Source: Mycobacterium intermedium
GTDB lineage: Bacteria; Actinomycetota; Actinomycetes; Mycobacteriales; Mycobacteriaceae
Length of the DNA stretch: 49,872 nucleotides
NCBI RefSeq assembly: GCF_002086275.1
Contig: NZ_MVHT01000045.1
Span: forward strand, 1 to 49,872
Direction of reading: 5' to 3'
Positions 11,562-19,531 of the stretch are shown piece by piece. Every line of letters begins with the position of its first letter. The first letter of the stretch is position 1. The position numbers were made by a program, and so were the translations under genes. The notes under the pieces are model-generated. The model searched no databases. It was not told where the DNA came from and worked only from the letters and a program-made list of their open reading frames with translations.

Positions 11562-13064
11562 TCAGACCGGCCTGGTGAGCCAGAGGTTGTCGGTGGACTC
11601 CACCGCGGCGGGCCCGCTCAGTGCGCCGCTCTGCAACACCAGGTCGAAGGCTTCGCTGCGGATGCGGCGGTCGGTGTAGAGCAGCACGACGACACCGGCG
11701 GTGAACGGCGCGGTGATGATCTGGCTGATGGCTCCGCCGATGGACGTCAGGGTCGTACCGATCAGCATCATCGTCGTCCCGTTCTCACCGGTCACGCCCA
11801 CCATGATCTGCCCGACGATGCTGAACGGTGCCGAGACCGCGCCGCCGACCACGCCAACCACGATTGCCGTCAACAGTCGGATGCCCAGCACGCGCCAGAA
11901 CCCGTTCTTGACCAGGGCGAAGGACCGGGTGATCGCCTCGAAGACGGTCAGCCGCTCCAGCACGATCGCCACCGGTGCGAACAACAACTCCGTGTAGAGG
12001 TAGACCAGTAGCAGGCCCACGACGAGCAGCAGCGGGAAGCCGAGCAGCACGGCCACCGCCCCATTGGCCGCCGCCGCGACGCCGACCAGAATCACGATGA
12101 CCAGGCCGACGATCACCACGACGCCCAGGCCTTCGAGTATCGACAGACCTATCAACGCCAGCAGGCGACCGCGAACTTTGGCCCACACCTCGCGGATGGT
12201 GATGGGCGATCCGAACACGGCGCGTCCGACGGTGAACGTCAGCATGCCGCTGAGCAGCACACCGCCCAGCCAGGAGACCACCAGGCCGGCGCCGATGGAC
12301 AGGAACCAGGTGCCCACCGCCGCCCCCGTCAGTTCGTCGGGAGGCTCGGTTGAGAACTCGCCATACGCGGCCAAGGGCGCGAGTGTGGTGGCCAGCGTGA
12401 TGAGTTGCATGATGACCACCACGATGGCGGTCATACCGAGCGTCGCCTTGGGGTTGGCGCGGATGTAGCCGACCGCACCGTTGAAGATGTCGCTGAGGGT
12501 CAGCGGTCGTAGCGGGATGATCCCAGGTTTGACGGCTTGCGGGACGGCGGGCGGGCCGTATGGATAGCCGGGCAGCGCGCCGTAGCCGGGGGCTGTGCCA
12601 TAGCCGGGCGGTGCCGCCGCGTAGCCGGGCGGTGGTGCGCCGTAGCCAGGGGCTGTGCCATAGCCAGGTGGTGGCGTCCCGTAGCCGGGCGGCGGTGCGC
12701 TGTAACCGGGAGGTGTGCCGTAGCCAGCCGGCGGCGCGCTGTAGCCAGGCGGCTGCGTGCCGTAGCCAGGCGGTGGTGCGCCGTACGACGGTGGTGCCCC
12801 ATACCCAGGCGGTGCCCCGTACCCAGGCGGTGCCCCGTATCCAGGCGGTGCCCCGTACCCAGGCGGCGCCGCGTAGCCAGGTGACGCCCCGTATGCAGGT
12901 GGCGGGCCGTATGCCGGTGGCGGGCCGTATGCCGGCGAAGGGCCGTCCGCAGGCGCGGGACCGTCCGCCGGTGCTCCATATGTTGGCTGGGCGTCCCCGG
13001 TCGGCTCGCGGCCCGGATCATCGGGTGACGGCTCGACCGGATCGTCGGGCGGCGGCGTGCTCAC
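11562..13064 (-). CDS. Pro/Gly/Tyr-rich multi-spanning membrane protein (GDPD membrane-domain-like)
   Basis: A 500-residue protein. Residues 1-180 are almost entirely a [15 protein letters not shown] repeat tract, predicted disordered and cytoplasmic. The C-terminal 320 residues carry about six long hydrophobic helices, resembling the membrane domain attached to some glycerophosphodiester phosphodiesterases. No catalytic phosphodiesterase domain is present. It is the promoter-proximal gene of the MoxR-DUF58 operon, suggesting the repeat tract could be a scaffold or condensate-forming handle for that complex (inference). The start is GTG 13064. It corresponds in position to Rv3689 of M. tuberculosis (from memory). 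Confidence 0.8.
   Translation of the reverse strand: MSTPPPDDPVEPSPDDPGREPTGDAQPTYGAPADGPAPADGPSPAYGPPPAYGPPPAYGASPGYAAPPGYGAPPGYGAPPGYGAPPGYGAPPSYGAPPPGYGTQPPGYSAPPAGYGTPPGYSAPPPGYGTPPPGYGTAPGYGAPPPGYAAAPPGYGTAPGYGALPGYPYGPPAVPQAVKPGIIPLRPLTLSDIFNGAVGYIRANPKATLGMTAIVVVIMQLITLATTLAPLAAYGEFSTEPPDELTGAAVGTWFLSIGAGLVVSWLGGVLLSGMLTFTVGRAVFGSPITIREVWAKVRGRLLALIGLSILEGLGVVVIVGLVIVILVGVAAAANGAVAVLLGFPLLLVVGLLLVYLYTELLFAPVAIVLERLTVFEAITRSFALVKNGFWRVLGIRLLTAIVVGVVGGAVSAPFSIVGQIMVGVTGENGTTMMLIGTTLTSIGGAISQIITAPFTAGVVVLLYTDRRIRSEAFDLVLQSGALSGPAAVESTDNLWLTRPV
12541..12920 (-). repeat. coding tandem repeats (PPGYGA units)
   Basis: Short 15-21 base units encoding Pro-Pro-Gly-Tyr-Gly-Ala and variants are repeated about 20 times. 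The most regular part is an 18-base unit repeated four times near 12790-12866 with single-base changes. It is an in-frame low-complexity tract, not a CRISPR array, since there are no spacers. Confidence 0.8.
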
Positions 13065-13153
13065 GTTGGGTAGCTGCCGTCGTCGTAGGTCATGGCCTCC
13101 ATCCTGTCGGCGGTCTGGTCATTTCACAATCTAGGACGCGTAGCGTCTCTGTC

Positions 13154-13618
13154 ATGGCAGAACTCAAGTCCCGGCTCCGGTCCGACCTGACCGAGTCGAT
13201 GCGGGCGCAGGACAAGCTGCGAACCGCCACCTTGCGCATGCTGCTGGCCGCTATCCAGAGCGAGGAAGTCTCAGGCAAGCAGGCAAGAGAACTCTCCGAC
13301 GAGGAAGTGCTCAAAGTGCTGGCCAGGGAATCCCGCAAGCGTGGTGAGGCGGCAGAGATCTACACCCAAAACGGTCGTGGCGAGCTTGCCGCCAACGAAC
13401 ACGCCGAGGCGCGGATCATCGATGAATATCTGCCGACGCAGCTCACCGACGCCGAGGTGGCTGACGTGGTTGACACCGCGATAGCCCAGGTGGCTGAGCA
13501 GATCGGTGAGCGGCCCAGCATGAAGCAGATGGGTTTGGTGATGAAGGCTGCCACCGCGATAGCCGAAGGAAAGGCCGACGGGGCGCGCCTGTCGGCGGCG
13601 GTCAAAGAGCGGCTCTAG
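13154..13618 (+). CDS. GatB/YqeY domain-containing protein
   Basis: A 154-residue helical protein of the YqeY family, equivalent to the C-terminal domain of the GatB subunit of the tRNA-dependent amidotransferase. It spans the family's full length. Clear family motifs are RTATLRMLLAAI, the basic LARESRKRGEA, and EYLPTQLTDAE. The role is uncertain, but a tRNA-binding or amidotransferase-related function is usually proposed. The start is ATG 13154, divergent from the MoxR-operon start at 13064. It corresponds to Rv3688c by neighbourhood (from memory) and marks the left edge of the accessory block. Confidence 0.9.
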   Translation: MAELKSRLRSDLTESMRAQDKLRTATLRMLLAAIQSEEVSGKQARELSDEEVLKVLARESRKRGEAAEIYTQNGRGELAANEHAEARIIDEYLPTQLTDAEVADVVDTAIAQVAEQIGERPSMKQMGLVMKAATAIAEGKADGARLSAAVKERL

Positions 13619-13635
13619 CGGCCGGGCCCGCCGTC

Positions 13636-13660
13636 GTTTGCGGCGAGGTCACCGGGGTAC
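13636..13660 (+). promoter_or_regulatory. SigF-type promoter for the F420 oxidoreductase operon
   Basis: GTTT (13636-13639), 15 bases, then GGGTAC (13655-13660), a full match to the core SigF elements. Nine bases separate the -10 element from ATG 13670, which predicts an essentially leaderless transcript. The upstream YqeY gene ends at 13618, so the promoter lies wholly in the intergenic space. Confidence 0.65.
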
Positions 13661-13669
13661 CCGGGTGTT

Positions 13670-14656
13670 ATGACTCGGTTCGGCTACACCCTGATGACAG
13701 AGCAAAGTGATCCCAAAAGTCTTGTAAGCGACGCGGTTTCAGCCGAAGAATATGGCTTTAATTTCGAGGTGTGCAGTGACCACTTCTCGCCATGGCTGAC
13801 GTCGCAGGGGCACGCGCCCAATGCCTGGGCGGTTCTTGGCGCGGTCGCCCACGCGACACAGCAGGTGGACCTCTACAGCTACGTGACCTGTCCGACCATG
13901 CGCTACCACCCGGCGATCGTTGCGCAGCAGGCGGCGACCGTGCAGATCCTGGCCGACGGGCGCTTCACACTGGGGCTCGGTAGCGGCGAGAATCTCAATG
14001 AACACGTGGTCGGCAAAGGCTGGCCGATGGTCGAGCGGCGCCATGACATGTTGCGCGAGGCCATCAAGATCATCCGCGAGCTCTTCGGTGGCCGGCTGGT
14101 GAACTTCACCGGCGAGTATTTCCAGGTCGACTCCGCGCGCCTGTGGGACGTCCCCGATGTGCCGGTCGGCCTCGCGGTCGCGGTCGGCGGGCCCAAGGCG
14201 ATCGACAAGTTGGGCAAACTCGCCGACCACCTGGTCGCGGTGCAGCCAGACGGTGAATTGGTGGACGCCTGGTACTCGGTACGCCAGGCGGCCGGAATGG
14301 CCGGCGGGGGACGGGTGATCGGGCAGATACCCATCTGCTGGGACCCAGACCGCGACGCCGCCGTGGAGCGTGCCCATGACCAGTTCCGCTGGTTCGGGGG
14401 CGGCTGGGGCGTCAACGCCGACTTGCCGACACCGGCGGGTTTCGCCGCAGCCACCCAGTTCGTTAGTCCCGAGGACGTCGCCGAAAACATTCCATGTGGC
14501 CCGGACCTGGATGCGATCGTCGAGGCCGTCAAGCCTTACTGGGAAACCGGGTTCACCGACATCGCGCTGCTGCAGATCGGCGGCGAATCGCAGGAACTGT
14601 TCTTGAAGGAAGCCGCTGAGCCGTTGCTCAAGGCACTACGGGAGGCCGCCGCCTGA
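13670..14656 (+). CDS. F420-dependent LLM-class oxidoreductase (TIGR03557-like, FGD-related)
   Basis: A 328-residue TIM-barrel protein of the luciferase-like monooxygenase class, close to F420-dependent glucose-6-phosphate dehydrogenase. Family segments include the YTLMTEQ start, EVCSDHFSPW (strand 2), a GLGSGENLNEHVVG glycine loop near residues 102-115, and VAVGGPKAIDKLGKLADHLV. Such enzymes use the deazaflavin F420 to oxidise or reduce a small alcohol or carbonyl; the substrate is unknown. First gene of a probable four-gene operon with SRPBCC, zinc dehydrogenase and DJ-1/PfpI proteins, and preceded by a SigF-type promoter, which argues for a stress-induced redox or detoxification role. Confidence 0.88.
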   Translation: MTRFGYTLMTEQSDPKSLVSDAVSAEEYGFNFEVCSDHFSPWLTSQGHAPNAWAVLGAVAHATQQVDLYSYVTCPTMRYHPAIVAQQAATVQILADGRFTLGLGSGENLNEHVVGKGWPMVERRHDMLREAIKIIRELFGGRLVNFTGEYFQVDSARLWDVPDVPVGLAVAVGGPKAIDKLGKLADHLVAVQPDGELVDAWYSVRQAAGMAGGGRVIGQIPICWDPDRDAAVERAHDQFRWFGGGWGVNADLPTPAGFAAATQFVSPEDVAENIPCGPDLDAIVEAVKPYWETGFTDIALLQIGGESQELFLKEAAEPLLKALREAAA

Positions 14657-14658
14657 AC

Positions 14659-14683
14659 GTTTGGCTCACCGCTCCAGGGGTAT
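14659..14683 (+). promoter_or_regulatory. internal SigF-type promoter before the SRPBCC gene
   Basis: GTTT (14659-14662), 15 bases, GGGTAT (14678-14683), in the 38-base gap after the F420 oxidoreductase gene. The -10 ends 11 bases before ATG 14695. It would give a second, stress-dependent start within the operon. Confidence 0.62.
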
Positions 14684-14694
14684 GCGGTTGGACC

Positions 14695-15645
14695 ATGAGC
14701 GGACCCGGCACGAATTCAACGTCAGCATTGGTCAAAGGGCTCGGTGTGGCCAGTTTGGGGCTGGGACTCAGCGAAGTGCTGGCACCCGGAAAGGTCGCCG
14801 CACTGGCGGGCATAAGCGACAGCCAACGAGCCCGGGTGGTGACCCGAGCGCTCGGTGTGCGTGAGTGTGGCCACGGCGCGGCCTTGTTGTTTGGCTCGCC
14901 AAAACTGGTGTGGACGAGGGTGGCCGGCGATGCGCTGGATATCGCGTTACTGGTAGCTGGCCTCCGGCGCAGCAACGGTGACGCTGCCGAGCGCCGCAGG
15001 CGTGGCGCCCTGACCGCCGTCGCGTTGACCGTCATCGGCGGAGCAGATCTCTACGCCGCGCTGCGTGCCACGGGCAGCAACGGCCAGTCGGACACCGGTC
15101 GGCATGCAAATGCCCCGCGGCATCAGACGTTGCGCGCAGCCGTCACCGTGCGGCGGCCACCGGAGGAGGTGTACCGCTTTTGGCGCGACCTGGAGCACCT
15201 GCCCAGCTTCATGTACCACCTCGAGTCGGTGACCACGGGCCCGGACGGTCGCTCGCACTGGGTCGCGAAAGCACCCGTGGGCCAACCCATTCGGTGGGAC
15301 GCGCAGCTCACCGAGGACGTGCCGAACAAGCGAATCGCCTGGCAGTCACTGCCCGGCTCCGGCATTCAGAACGGGGGATGTGTTGACTTCGCCCCGGATA
15401 GCTCCGGTAACGGCACCGAAGTCCGCGTCGCGATCGGATACCACCTCCCCGGTGGTGCGCTAGCCAAGGCGGGGGCAACGCTGCTGGGCGAGTCGCCCGA
15501 CCAGCAGGTCAACGATGACCTCCGCCGCTTCAAACAGATCTTGGAGACGGGTCAGGTCACGCGTTCCGACGGGTCACCCGAGGGCACCGCGGCGTTCCGG
15601 CAGATGCATCAGCAGACGGCGCAATCCGAAGGAGCGAGTCGATGA
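14695..15645 (+). CDS. membrane-associated SRPBCC (cyclase/dehydrase-like) protein
   Basis: A 316-residue two-part protein. Residues 1-130 contain two or three hydrophobic helices ([17 protein letters not shown] and [19 protein letters not shown]) of a DUF4267-like membrane segment. Residues 140-285 form an SRPBCC/polyketide cyclase domain starting ...[20 protein letters not shown], followed by a hydrophilic tail. SRPBCC domains bind hydrophobic ligands in a deep pocket, and this arrangement is common in actinobacterial stress operons beside a zinc dehydrogenase. The ligand is unknown. Its stop overlaps the start of the next gene by 4 bases (ATGA), so the two are translationally coupled. Confidence 0.85.
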   Translation: MSGPGTNSTSALVKGLGVASLGLGLSEVLAPGKVAALAGISDSQRARVVTRALGVRECGHGAALLFGSPKLVWTRVAGDALDIALLVAGLRRSNGDAAERRRRGALTAVALTVIGGADLYAALRATGSNGQSDTGRHANAPRHQTLRAAVTVRRPPEEVYRFWRDLEHLPSFMYHLESVTTGPDGRSHWVAKAPVGQPIRWDAQLTEDVPNKRIAWQSLPGSGIQNGGCVDFAPDSSGNGTEVRVAIGYHLPGGALAKAGATLLGESPDQQVNDDLRRFKQILETGQVTRSDGSPEGTAAFRQMHQQTAQSEGASR

Positions 15646-16811
15646 AGGCCACGGTTTACGCGGGACGCAACAGCGTCGAAGTGCAGACGGTTCCGGACCC
15701 GACCATCCTCAACGATCGCGATGCGATTGTGCGCATCACCTCGACGGCGATCTGCGGCTCGGACCTGCACCTTTACGACGGCTACATCCCCACCGTGATG
15801 CGCGGCGATGTGCTGGGCCATGAGTTCATGGGCGAGGTCGTCGAGGTCGGCAAGGGAGTCACTAACTTGCGAGCGGGTGACCGGGTGGTGGTGCCGTTTC
15901 CCATCGCCTGCGGGGCGTGCTCGGCCTGTGAGCGCGACCTTTATTCATTGTGTGAGAATTCCAATCCGAATGCCGGCATCGCCGAAAAATTGATGGGCCA
16001 TTCTCCCGCAGGGCTTTTCGGATACTCCCACATGTTGGGTGGCTTCGCCGGCGGACAAGCGGAATACGCGCGCGTGCCTTTCGCCGACGTGGGGCCGCTG
16101 AAGATTGAGGACGACCTGAGCGACGATCAGGTGCTTTTCCTGTCGGACATCTTGCCCACCGGTTACATGGGTGCCGAGATGTGCGACATCAAATCCGGCG
16201 ACATCGTCGCGGTGTGGGGCGCCGGGCCGGTGGGGCTGTTCGCGATGGTGAGTGCGCTGTTATTGGGAGCAGCCAAGGTCATTGCCATTGACCAGGTTCC
16301 GTATCGGCTGGACCTCGCCAAGAAGCTGGGCGCCACCCCGCTCAACTTCGCCGAGACTTCGGTGCTCGAGGAGCTGCGGGACATGACGGCCGGACGCGGG
16401 CCCGATCATTGCATCGACGCGGTAGGAATGGAGGCGCGCAACTCCACCACGGCAGTGGATGCCTACGACCGGGTAAAGCAAGCCATGCGGTTGGAAACCG
16501 AACGGCCACACGCCCTTCGGGAAGCGGTGATGAGTTGTCGCAATGGCGGCACCATCTCGATCGTCGGGGTGTACGGCGGTTTGATGGACAAGTTTCCGAT
16601 CGGTGCCGTGATGAACCGCTCGCTGACCATCAAAACGGGCCAGTGCCATGTGCACCGGTATATGCGCCCGTTGCTCGAATTGATCCGCACGGGTGAGATC
16701 GACCCCACCGTGATCATCAGCCATCATCTGGAACTGGACCAGGCGCCGCACGGCTACGAAATTTTCAAGCATAAGCAGGACAACTGCACCAAGGTCGTCC
16801 TCAAACCGTAA
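15642..16811 (+). CDS. zinc-dependent alcohol dehydrogenase (glutathione-independent formaldehyde dehydrogenase-like)
   Basis: A 389-residue medium-chain dehydrogenase. Catalytic zinc ligands are Cys38, His60 and Glu61. The four-cysteine structural zinc site is intact at Cys90, Cys93, Cys96 and Cys104. The dinucleotide fold [11 protein letters not shown] near residue 190 has an acidic residue ending strand 2 (VIAIDQ), which favours NAD. The length and the DAVGMEA and [11 protein letters not shown] segments fit the formaldehyde dehydrogenase/FdhA-like branch that acts without glutathione. Substrate is unproven. It overlaps the SRPBCC gene and lies 11 bases upstream of the DJ-1/PfpI gene; DJ-1 proteins remove aldehyde adducts, so aldehyde defence is a sensible reading. 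Confidence 0.9.
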   Translation: MKATVYAGRNSVEVQTVPDPTILNDRDAIVRITSTAICGSDLHLYDGYIPTVMRGDVLGHEFMGEVVEVGKGVTNLRAGDRVVVPFPIACGACSACERDLYSLCENSNPNAGIAEKLMGHSPAGLFGYSHMLGGFAGGQAEYARVPFADVGPLKIEDDLSDDQVLFLSDILPTGYMGAEMCDIKSGDIVAVWGAGPVGLFAMVSALLLGAAKVIAIDQVPYRLDLAKKLGATPLNFAETSVLEELRDMTAGRGPDHCIDAVGMEARNSTTAVDAYDRVKQAMRLETERPHALREAVMSCRNGGTISIVGVYGGLMDKFPIGAVMNRSLTIKTGQCHVHRYMRPLLELIRTGEIDPTVIISHHLELDQAPHGYEIFKHKQDNCTKVVLKP

Positions 16812-16822
16812 AGGAGCACGCT

Positions 16823-17377
16823 ATGTCAGAAGAGTTGCAGGGCAAGAAGATTGCCATACTGGCTGCGGATGGCGTCGAGAAGGTCGAGCTGGAGCAACCG
16901 CGCAAGGTGCTTCAGGAGGCAGGTGCTCAAGTTGAGGTGCTCTCGTTGCAAACGGGTGAAATCCAAGCGCGCAACCACGATCTGGAACCGGCTGGGACCT
17001 TCGCCGTCGATCGCGCCGTGGCGGAAGCCTCGGTTGACGAATTCGATGGTCTGGTGCTGCCCGGCGGCACGGTGAACCCGGACAAGCTCCGCAAGGACGG
17101 CACCGCTGTCTCCTTCGTCCGCGATTTCGTGGCGTCCGGAAAGCCCGTCGCCGCAATCTGTCATGGCCCTTGGACGTTGGTGGAGGCCGACGTCATCCGG
17201 GGACGCACGTTGACTTCATATCCGAGCATCCGCACCGACTTGAGAAATGCGGGGGGCAACGTGGTCGACGAAGAGGTAGTGGTCGACGGCAACATCATCA
17301 CCAGCCGGTCGCCTAAAGACCTTGAGGCCTTCTGCACGAGGATAGTCAAGGAATTGGTACAGAGTTCAGCGAGCTGA
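16823..17377 (+). CDS. DJ-1/PfpI family glutamine amidotransferase-like protein
   Basis: A 184-residue protein of the DJ-1/PfpI superfamily. The nucleophile elbow AAICHGPW places Cys113 next to His114, and the partner acidic residue is the conserved Glu near residue 21 (VEKVELEQP). LVLPGGTVNPDKLR is the family's glycine-rich loop. Members act as intracellular proteases, glyoxalases or deglycases, or chaperones. AAGGAG at about 16811-16816 is a good ribosome site for ATG 16823. It is the last gene of the F420 oxidoreductase-SRPBCC-dehydrogenase operon and completes a set suited to handling reactive carbonyl compounds (inference). Confidence 0.9.
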   Translation: MSEELQGKKIAILAADGVEKVELEQPRKVLQEAGAQVEVLSLQTGEIQARNHDLEPAGTFAVDRAVAEASVDEFDGLVLPGGTVNPDKLRKDGTAVSFVRDFVASGKPVAAICHGPWTLVEADVIRGRTLTSYPSIRTDLRNAGGNVVDEEVVVDGNIITSRSPKDLEAFCTRIVKELVQSSAS

Positions 17378-17407
17378 GTGTCCTCAGCTATGAGTGGTCG
17401 CACTTTT

Positions 17408-17434
17408 GGTTTTAACGCGCCATTTTGCGGGCAT
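17408..17434 (+). promoter_or_regulatory. SigF-like promoter for HemK-like/CDGSH genes
   Basis: GGTTT (17408-17412), 16 bases, GGGCAT (17429-17434): full -35 match and one mismatch in the -10 (GGGCA for GGGTA). Ten bases separate the -10 from ATG 17445, the same leaderless geometry as neighbouring promoters. Confidence 0.5.
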
Positions 17435-17444
17435 TAATCAGGCC

Positions 17445-18137
17445 ATGACAATCACGTGCCCCGATCCGGGCGACACACTGATCGCTGAACCAGTTTATCG
17501 GCCACAGCACGACTCACGTCTACTCGTCAGCGCGATGCGACAGACGGGCCTGATCCCGCGGCGCCGGGTACTGGACCTATGTACTGGAAGTGGTTTCGTC
17601 GCAATCGCCGCCGCCGAAATGGGGTGTGCCAGCGTCACCGCATTCGACATCTGCCCGCACGCCGTGCGTAACTCACGCGGCAATGCGGCTGGTGCCGGCG
17701 TCAAAGTGGATGTCCGGCAAGGATCGTGGGTGAAGGCTCTCGATTGCGGTCCGTTCGACGTGGTGGTGTCCAACCCGCCGTACGTCCCGACCCCATCCGA
17801 CGCCGAAGACGAGATCATCGACGCTGCCGCCGGGCCATCGTGGGCTTGGAATGCCGGGACGGACGGCCGGTTGGTGCTCGATCCGTTGTGCGAGGCTGCG
17901 CCGAAACTGTTGACCGACAACGGATCGCTGCTGTTGGTGCAGTCGGCGCTCGCCGGTGTGAAGCAGTCGCTGGAAGCATTGCGGGCGTCGGGAATGGAAG
18001 CGGACGTCGTTGCTTCCCAATTGATACCTTTCGGCCCGGTACTATCGGCTCGTGCGGCATGGCTCGAGGAGACCGGCCAGGTACCACGAGGTTGCCGGGA
18101 AGAAGAAATTGTCGTGATACGGGCGGACAAATCGTGA
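17445..18137 (+). CDS. HemK/PrmC-like class I methyltransferase
   Basis: A 230-residue SAM-dependent methyltransferase. Motif I is VLDLCTGSGFVAIAAA. The catalytic NPPY tetrapeptide (VSNPPYVP) is at residues 110-113; it is used by PrmC/HemK and Mtq2 to methylate a glutamine side chain or other planar nitrogen. It lacks the helical N-terminal domain of true PrmC, so it is closer to the Mtq2/HemK2 type and its substrate is probably not the usual release factors. ATG 17445 is preferred because it lies 10 bases after a SigF-like -10 element. The downstream CDGSH gene starts inside its stop codon (GTGA), so the two are coupled. Confidence 0.85.
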   Translation: MTITCPDPGDTLIAEPVYRPQHDSRLLVSAMRQTGLIPRRRVLDLCTGSGFVAIAAAEMGCASVTAFDICPHAVRNSRGNAAGAGVKVDVRQGSWVKALDCGPFDVVVSNPPYVPTPSDAEDEIIDAAAGPSWAWNAGTDGRLVLDPLCEAAPKLLTDNGSLLLVQSALAGVKQSLEALRASGMEADVVASQLIPFGPVLSARAAWLEETGQVPRGCREEEIVVIRADKS

Positions 18138-18334
18138 GTACTACCAGGGTGCAAGTGATCCCCAACGGCCCGGTCCTGGTTTCCGGGCCGGTCAGCGTCG
18201 AGACCCCCGGTGGCCGCGTCGTAGAGTCCGACCGGTTCATGGTGGCGATCTGTACCTGTAGGCGCAGCAAGGAATATCCGTTGTGCGACACCAGCCACCG
18301 CAGGTGCCGGGTGCCGAAAACGGCGGCCGGCTAG
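18134..18334 (+). CDS. small CDGSH-type iron-sulfur protein
   Basis: A 66-residue protein with the complete [2Fe-2S] ligand spacing of the CDGSH (mitoNEET-like) family. Cys40-x-Cys42, Ser45, Pro49, Cys51, Asp52 and His55 lie in CTCRRSKEYPLCDTSHRRC. The invariant Gly of CDGSH is replaced by Thr (CDTSH), an unusual change next to the His ligand that may affect cluster lability. These proteins transfer clusters or electrons in redox stress. The start is GTG 18134, overlapping the methyltransferase stop by 4 bases. A strong hairpin terminator follows 20 bases after the stop. The convergent neighbour is a diiron oxygenase-like gene, which could be a redox partner (inference). Confidence 0.88.
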   Translation: MSTTRVQVIPNGPVLVSGPVSVETPGGRVVESDRFMVAICTCRRSKEYPLCDTSHRRCRVPKTAAG

Positions 18335-18354
18335 ACCTGCCTGGCGCACGAAGT

Positions 18355-18385
18355 ATCCCCCGAAAGCCGTTATCTTTCGGGGGAT
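18355..18385. terminator. bidirectional intrinsic-type terminator
   Basis: A perfect 12-base stem (ATCCCCCGAAAG / CTTTCGGGGGAT) with a 7-base loop sits between the CDGSH gene and the convergent diiron-enzyme gene. A short T run follows the stem on the plus strand. Confidence 0.8.
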
Positions 18386-18426
18386 TTCGCGTTTGCCGAA
18401 CGCTGTTTCCCCAGCGCCTGGGCGGA

Positions 18427-19476
18427 CTAGCTGAACAGTGGCTGCCGTAGCGAAGACCGGCCGGCCTGCCATGCCTCGAGTATGCAGTCCGCCAAACGGT
18501 TTTCGACGAGGGCGTGGGCGCGCATCCCGAACACGATGTCGCTTTCGATTTGTGGCTCGCGGGCGACGAGATCGCCCACCACGTCGTGGCGCACTACTTG
18601 CTCATGTACCGCGTCTGCTTCCACGTGCTCGCTGTAGAACCTGACGCAAGCCTCTGGGGCCTCCATCCGGCGTAACGCGGCGACCAAGCGTGCCGAACCC
18701 GGCGGCGAGGTGATCTCGGTGGCCGCGAAGTGTCCGATGGTCGCGCCGCGCAACCGACGGTGCAACCCAAAGAGCGACATGATGTTGACGACGGCCAATG
18801 ACTCCGCCGTGGCAACGTCAAGGTAGGCGAGGTACGTGGAATCCAGTCCGGCCGCGTCCAACAGATCGGCGAAGAGTCGTTGGTGCAGTCGCGAACCGTG
18901 TCCCGCGCCGAATTCGTCGAACTCGATGGCGACGAACGACGCCTTCGCCCGGCCCGTCAGGCGTGGAATGGCCCAGGCATGCGGATCGCCCTCTTTGAGG
19001 TGGTACAGCGACCGGTGGACGAAATACTCACACATCTGCTGCCACGTGCCGGTGTCGCGCAGGTAATACGAGGGTCCGGTACCGTCTGGCGGCTCGACCG
19101 AGATCGCCTCCATTTCAGCCGCCGCGGTGTGGTGGGGTTCGATGGGGCCGACGTCGCGGCGCACGCTCGCCAGGAACGCTCGCTCCAACTGGGCTCGCAG
19201 GTGGAGCAGCGCGGGGTTCCACTCCCACATCGGATCCACTCCGGCAAAGCTGCGATAGTGCAACTCGTAGCACATATACAACGCCAACTGCAGATCCAGT
19301 CCGTACGGATCGACATCGCCCACCGACGCGCTGATACGTGCGAACTGGTCGCGGGGCGCAGGCCCGGTCAGGGCACGGCGAACGGCGATCGACAGGGGGC
19401 CGTAGCCAGCCGGCAGGTTTGGCTCAGCCGCAACGCTGCGTTCGCCTTTGCTAGGCATGATCGATGCGAAACTCAC
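18427..19476 (-). CDS. iron-containing redox enzyme (heme-oxygenase-like diiron oxidase family)
   Basis: A 349-residue all-helical protein of the heme-oxygenase-like diiron oxidase/oxygenase (HDO) family. Candidate iron ligands are spread on helices in the expected Glu/His pattern: YELHYRSF, EFDEFGAGHGSRLH, ATIGHFAATE and FYSEHVEADAVHEQ. HDO enzymes use dioxygen to break C-C bonds or hydroxylate nitrogen on small substrates; the substrate here is unknown. GTG 19476 is chosen because a SigF-type -10 ends 8 bases upstream; ATG 19458 is possible. It is convergent with the methyltransferase-CDGSH pair across a shared terminator, and both sides have SigF-type promoters, which suggests that the three act together. 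Confidence 0.82.
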   Translation of the reverse strand: MSFASIMPSKGERSVAAEPNLPAGYGPLSIAVRRALTGPAPRDQFARISASVGDVDPYGLDLQLALYMCYELHYRSFAGVDPMWEWNPALLHLRAQLERAFLASVRRDVGPIEPHHTAAAEMEAISVEPPDGTGPSYYLRDTGTWQQMCEYFVHRSLYHLKEGDPHAWAIPRLTGRAKASFVAIEFDEFGAGHGSRLHQRLFADLLDAAGLDSTYLAYLDVATAESLAVVNIMSLFGLHRRLRGATIGHFAATEITSPPGSARLVAALRRMEAPEACVRFYSEHVEADAVHEQVVRHDVVGDLVAREPQIESDIVFGMRAHALVENRLADCILEAWQAGRSSLRQPLFS

Positions 19477-19484
19477 GCTCGTGG

Positions 19485-19509
19485 ATACCCCTATCGCGTC
19501 GGGTCAAAC
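19485..19509 (-). promoter_or_regulatory. SigF-type promoter for the diiron enzyme gene
   Basis: On the minus strand GTTT (19509-19506), 15 bases, GGGTAT (19490-19485). Eight bases lie between the -10 and GTG 19476, predicting a leaderless mRNA. The site lies between this gene and the stop of the PP2C hybrid gene. Confidence 0.65.
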
Positions 19510-19531
19510 TGGGCTGGCGTTATCCGACGGG

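Noticed and set aside
12541..12920. Possible CRISPR array
   Set aside because: Repeats are contiguous, short and in frame with a Pro-Gly-Tyr-rich protein; there are no unique spacers.
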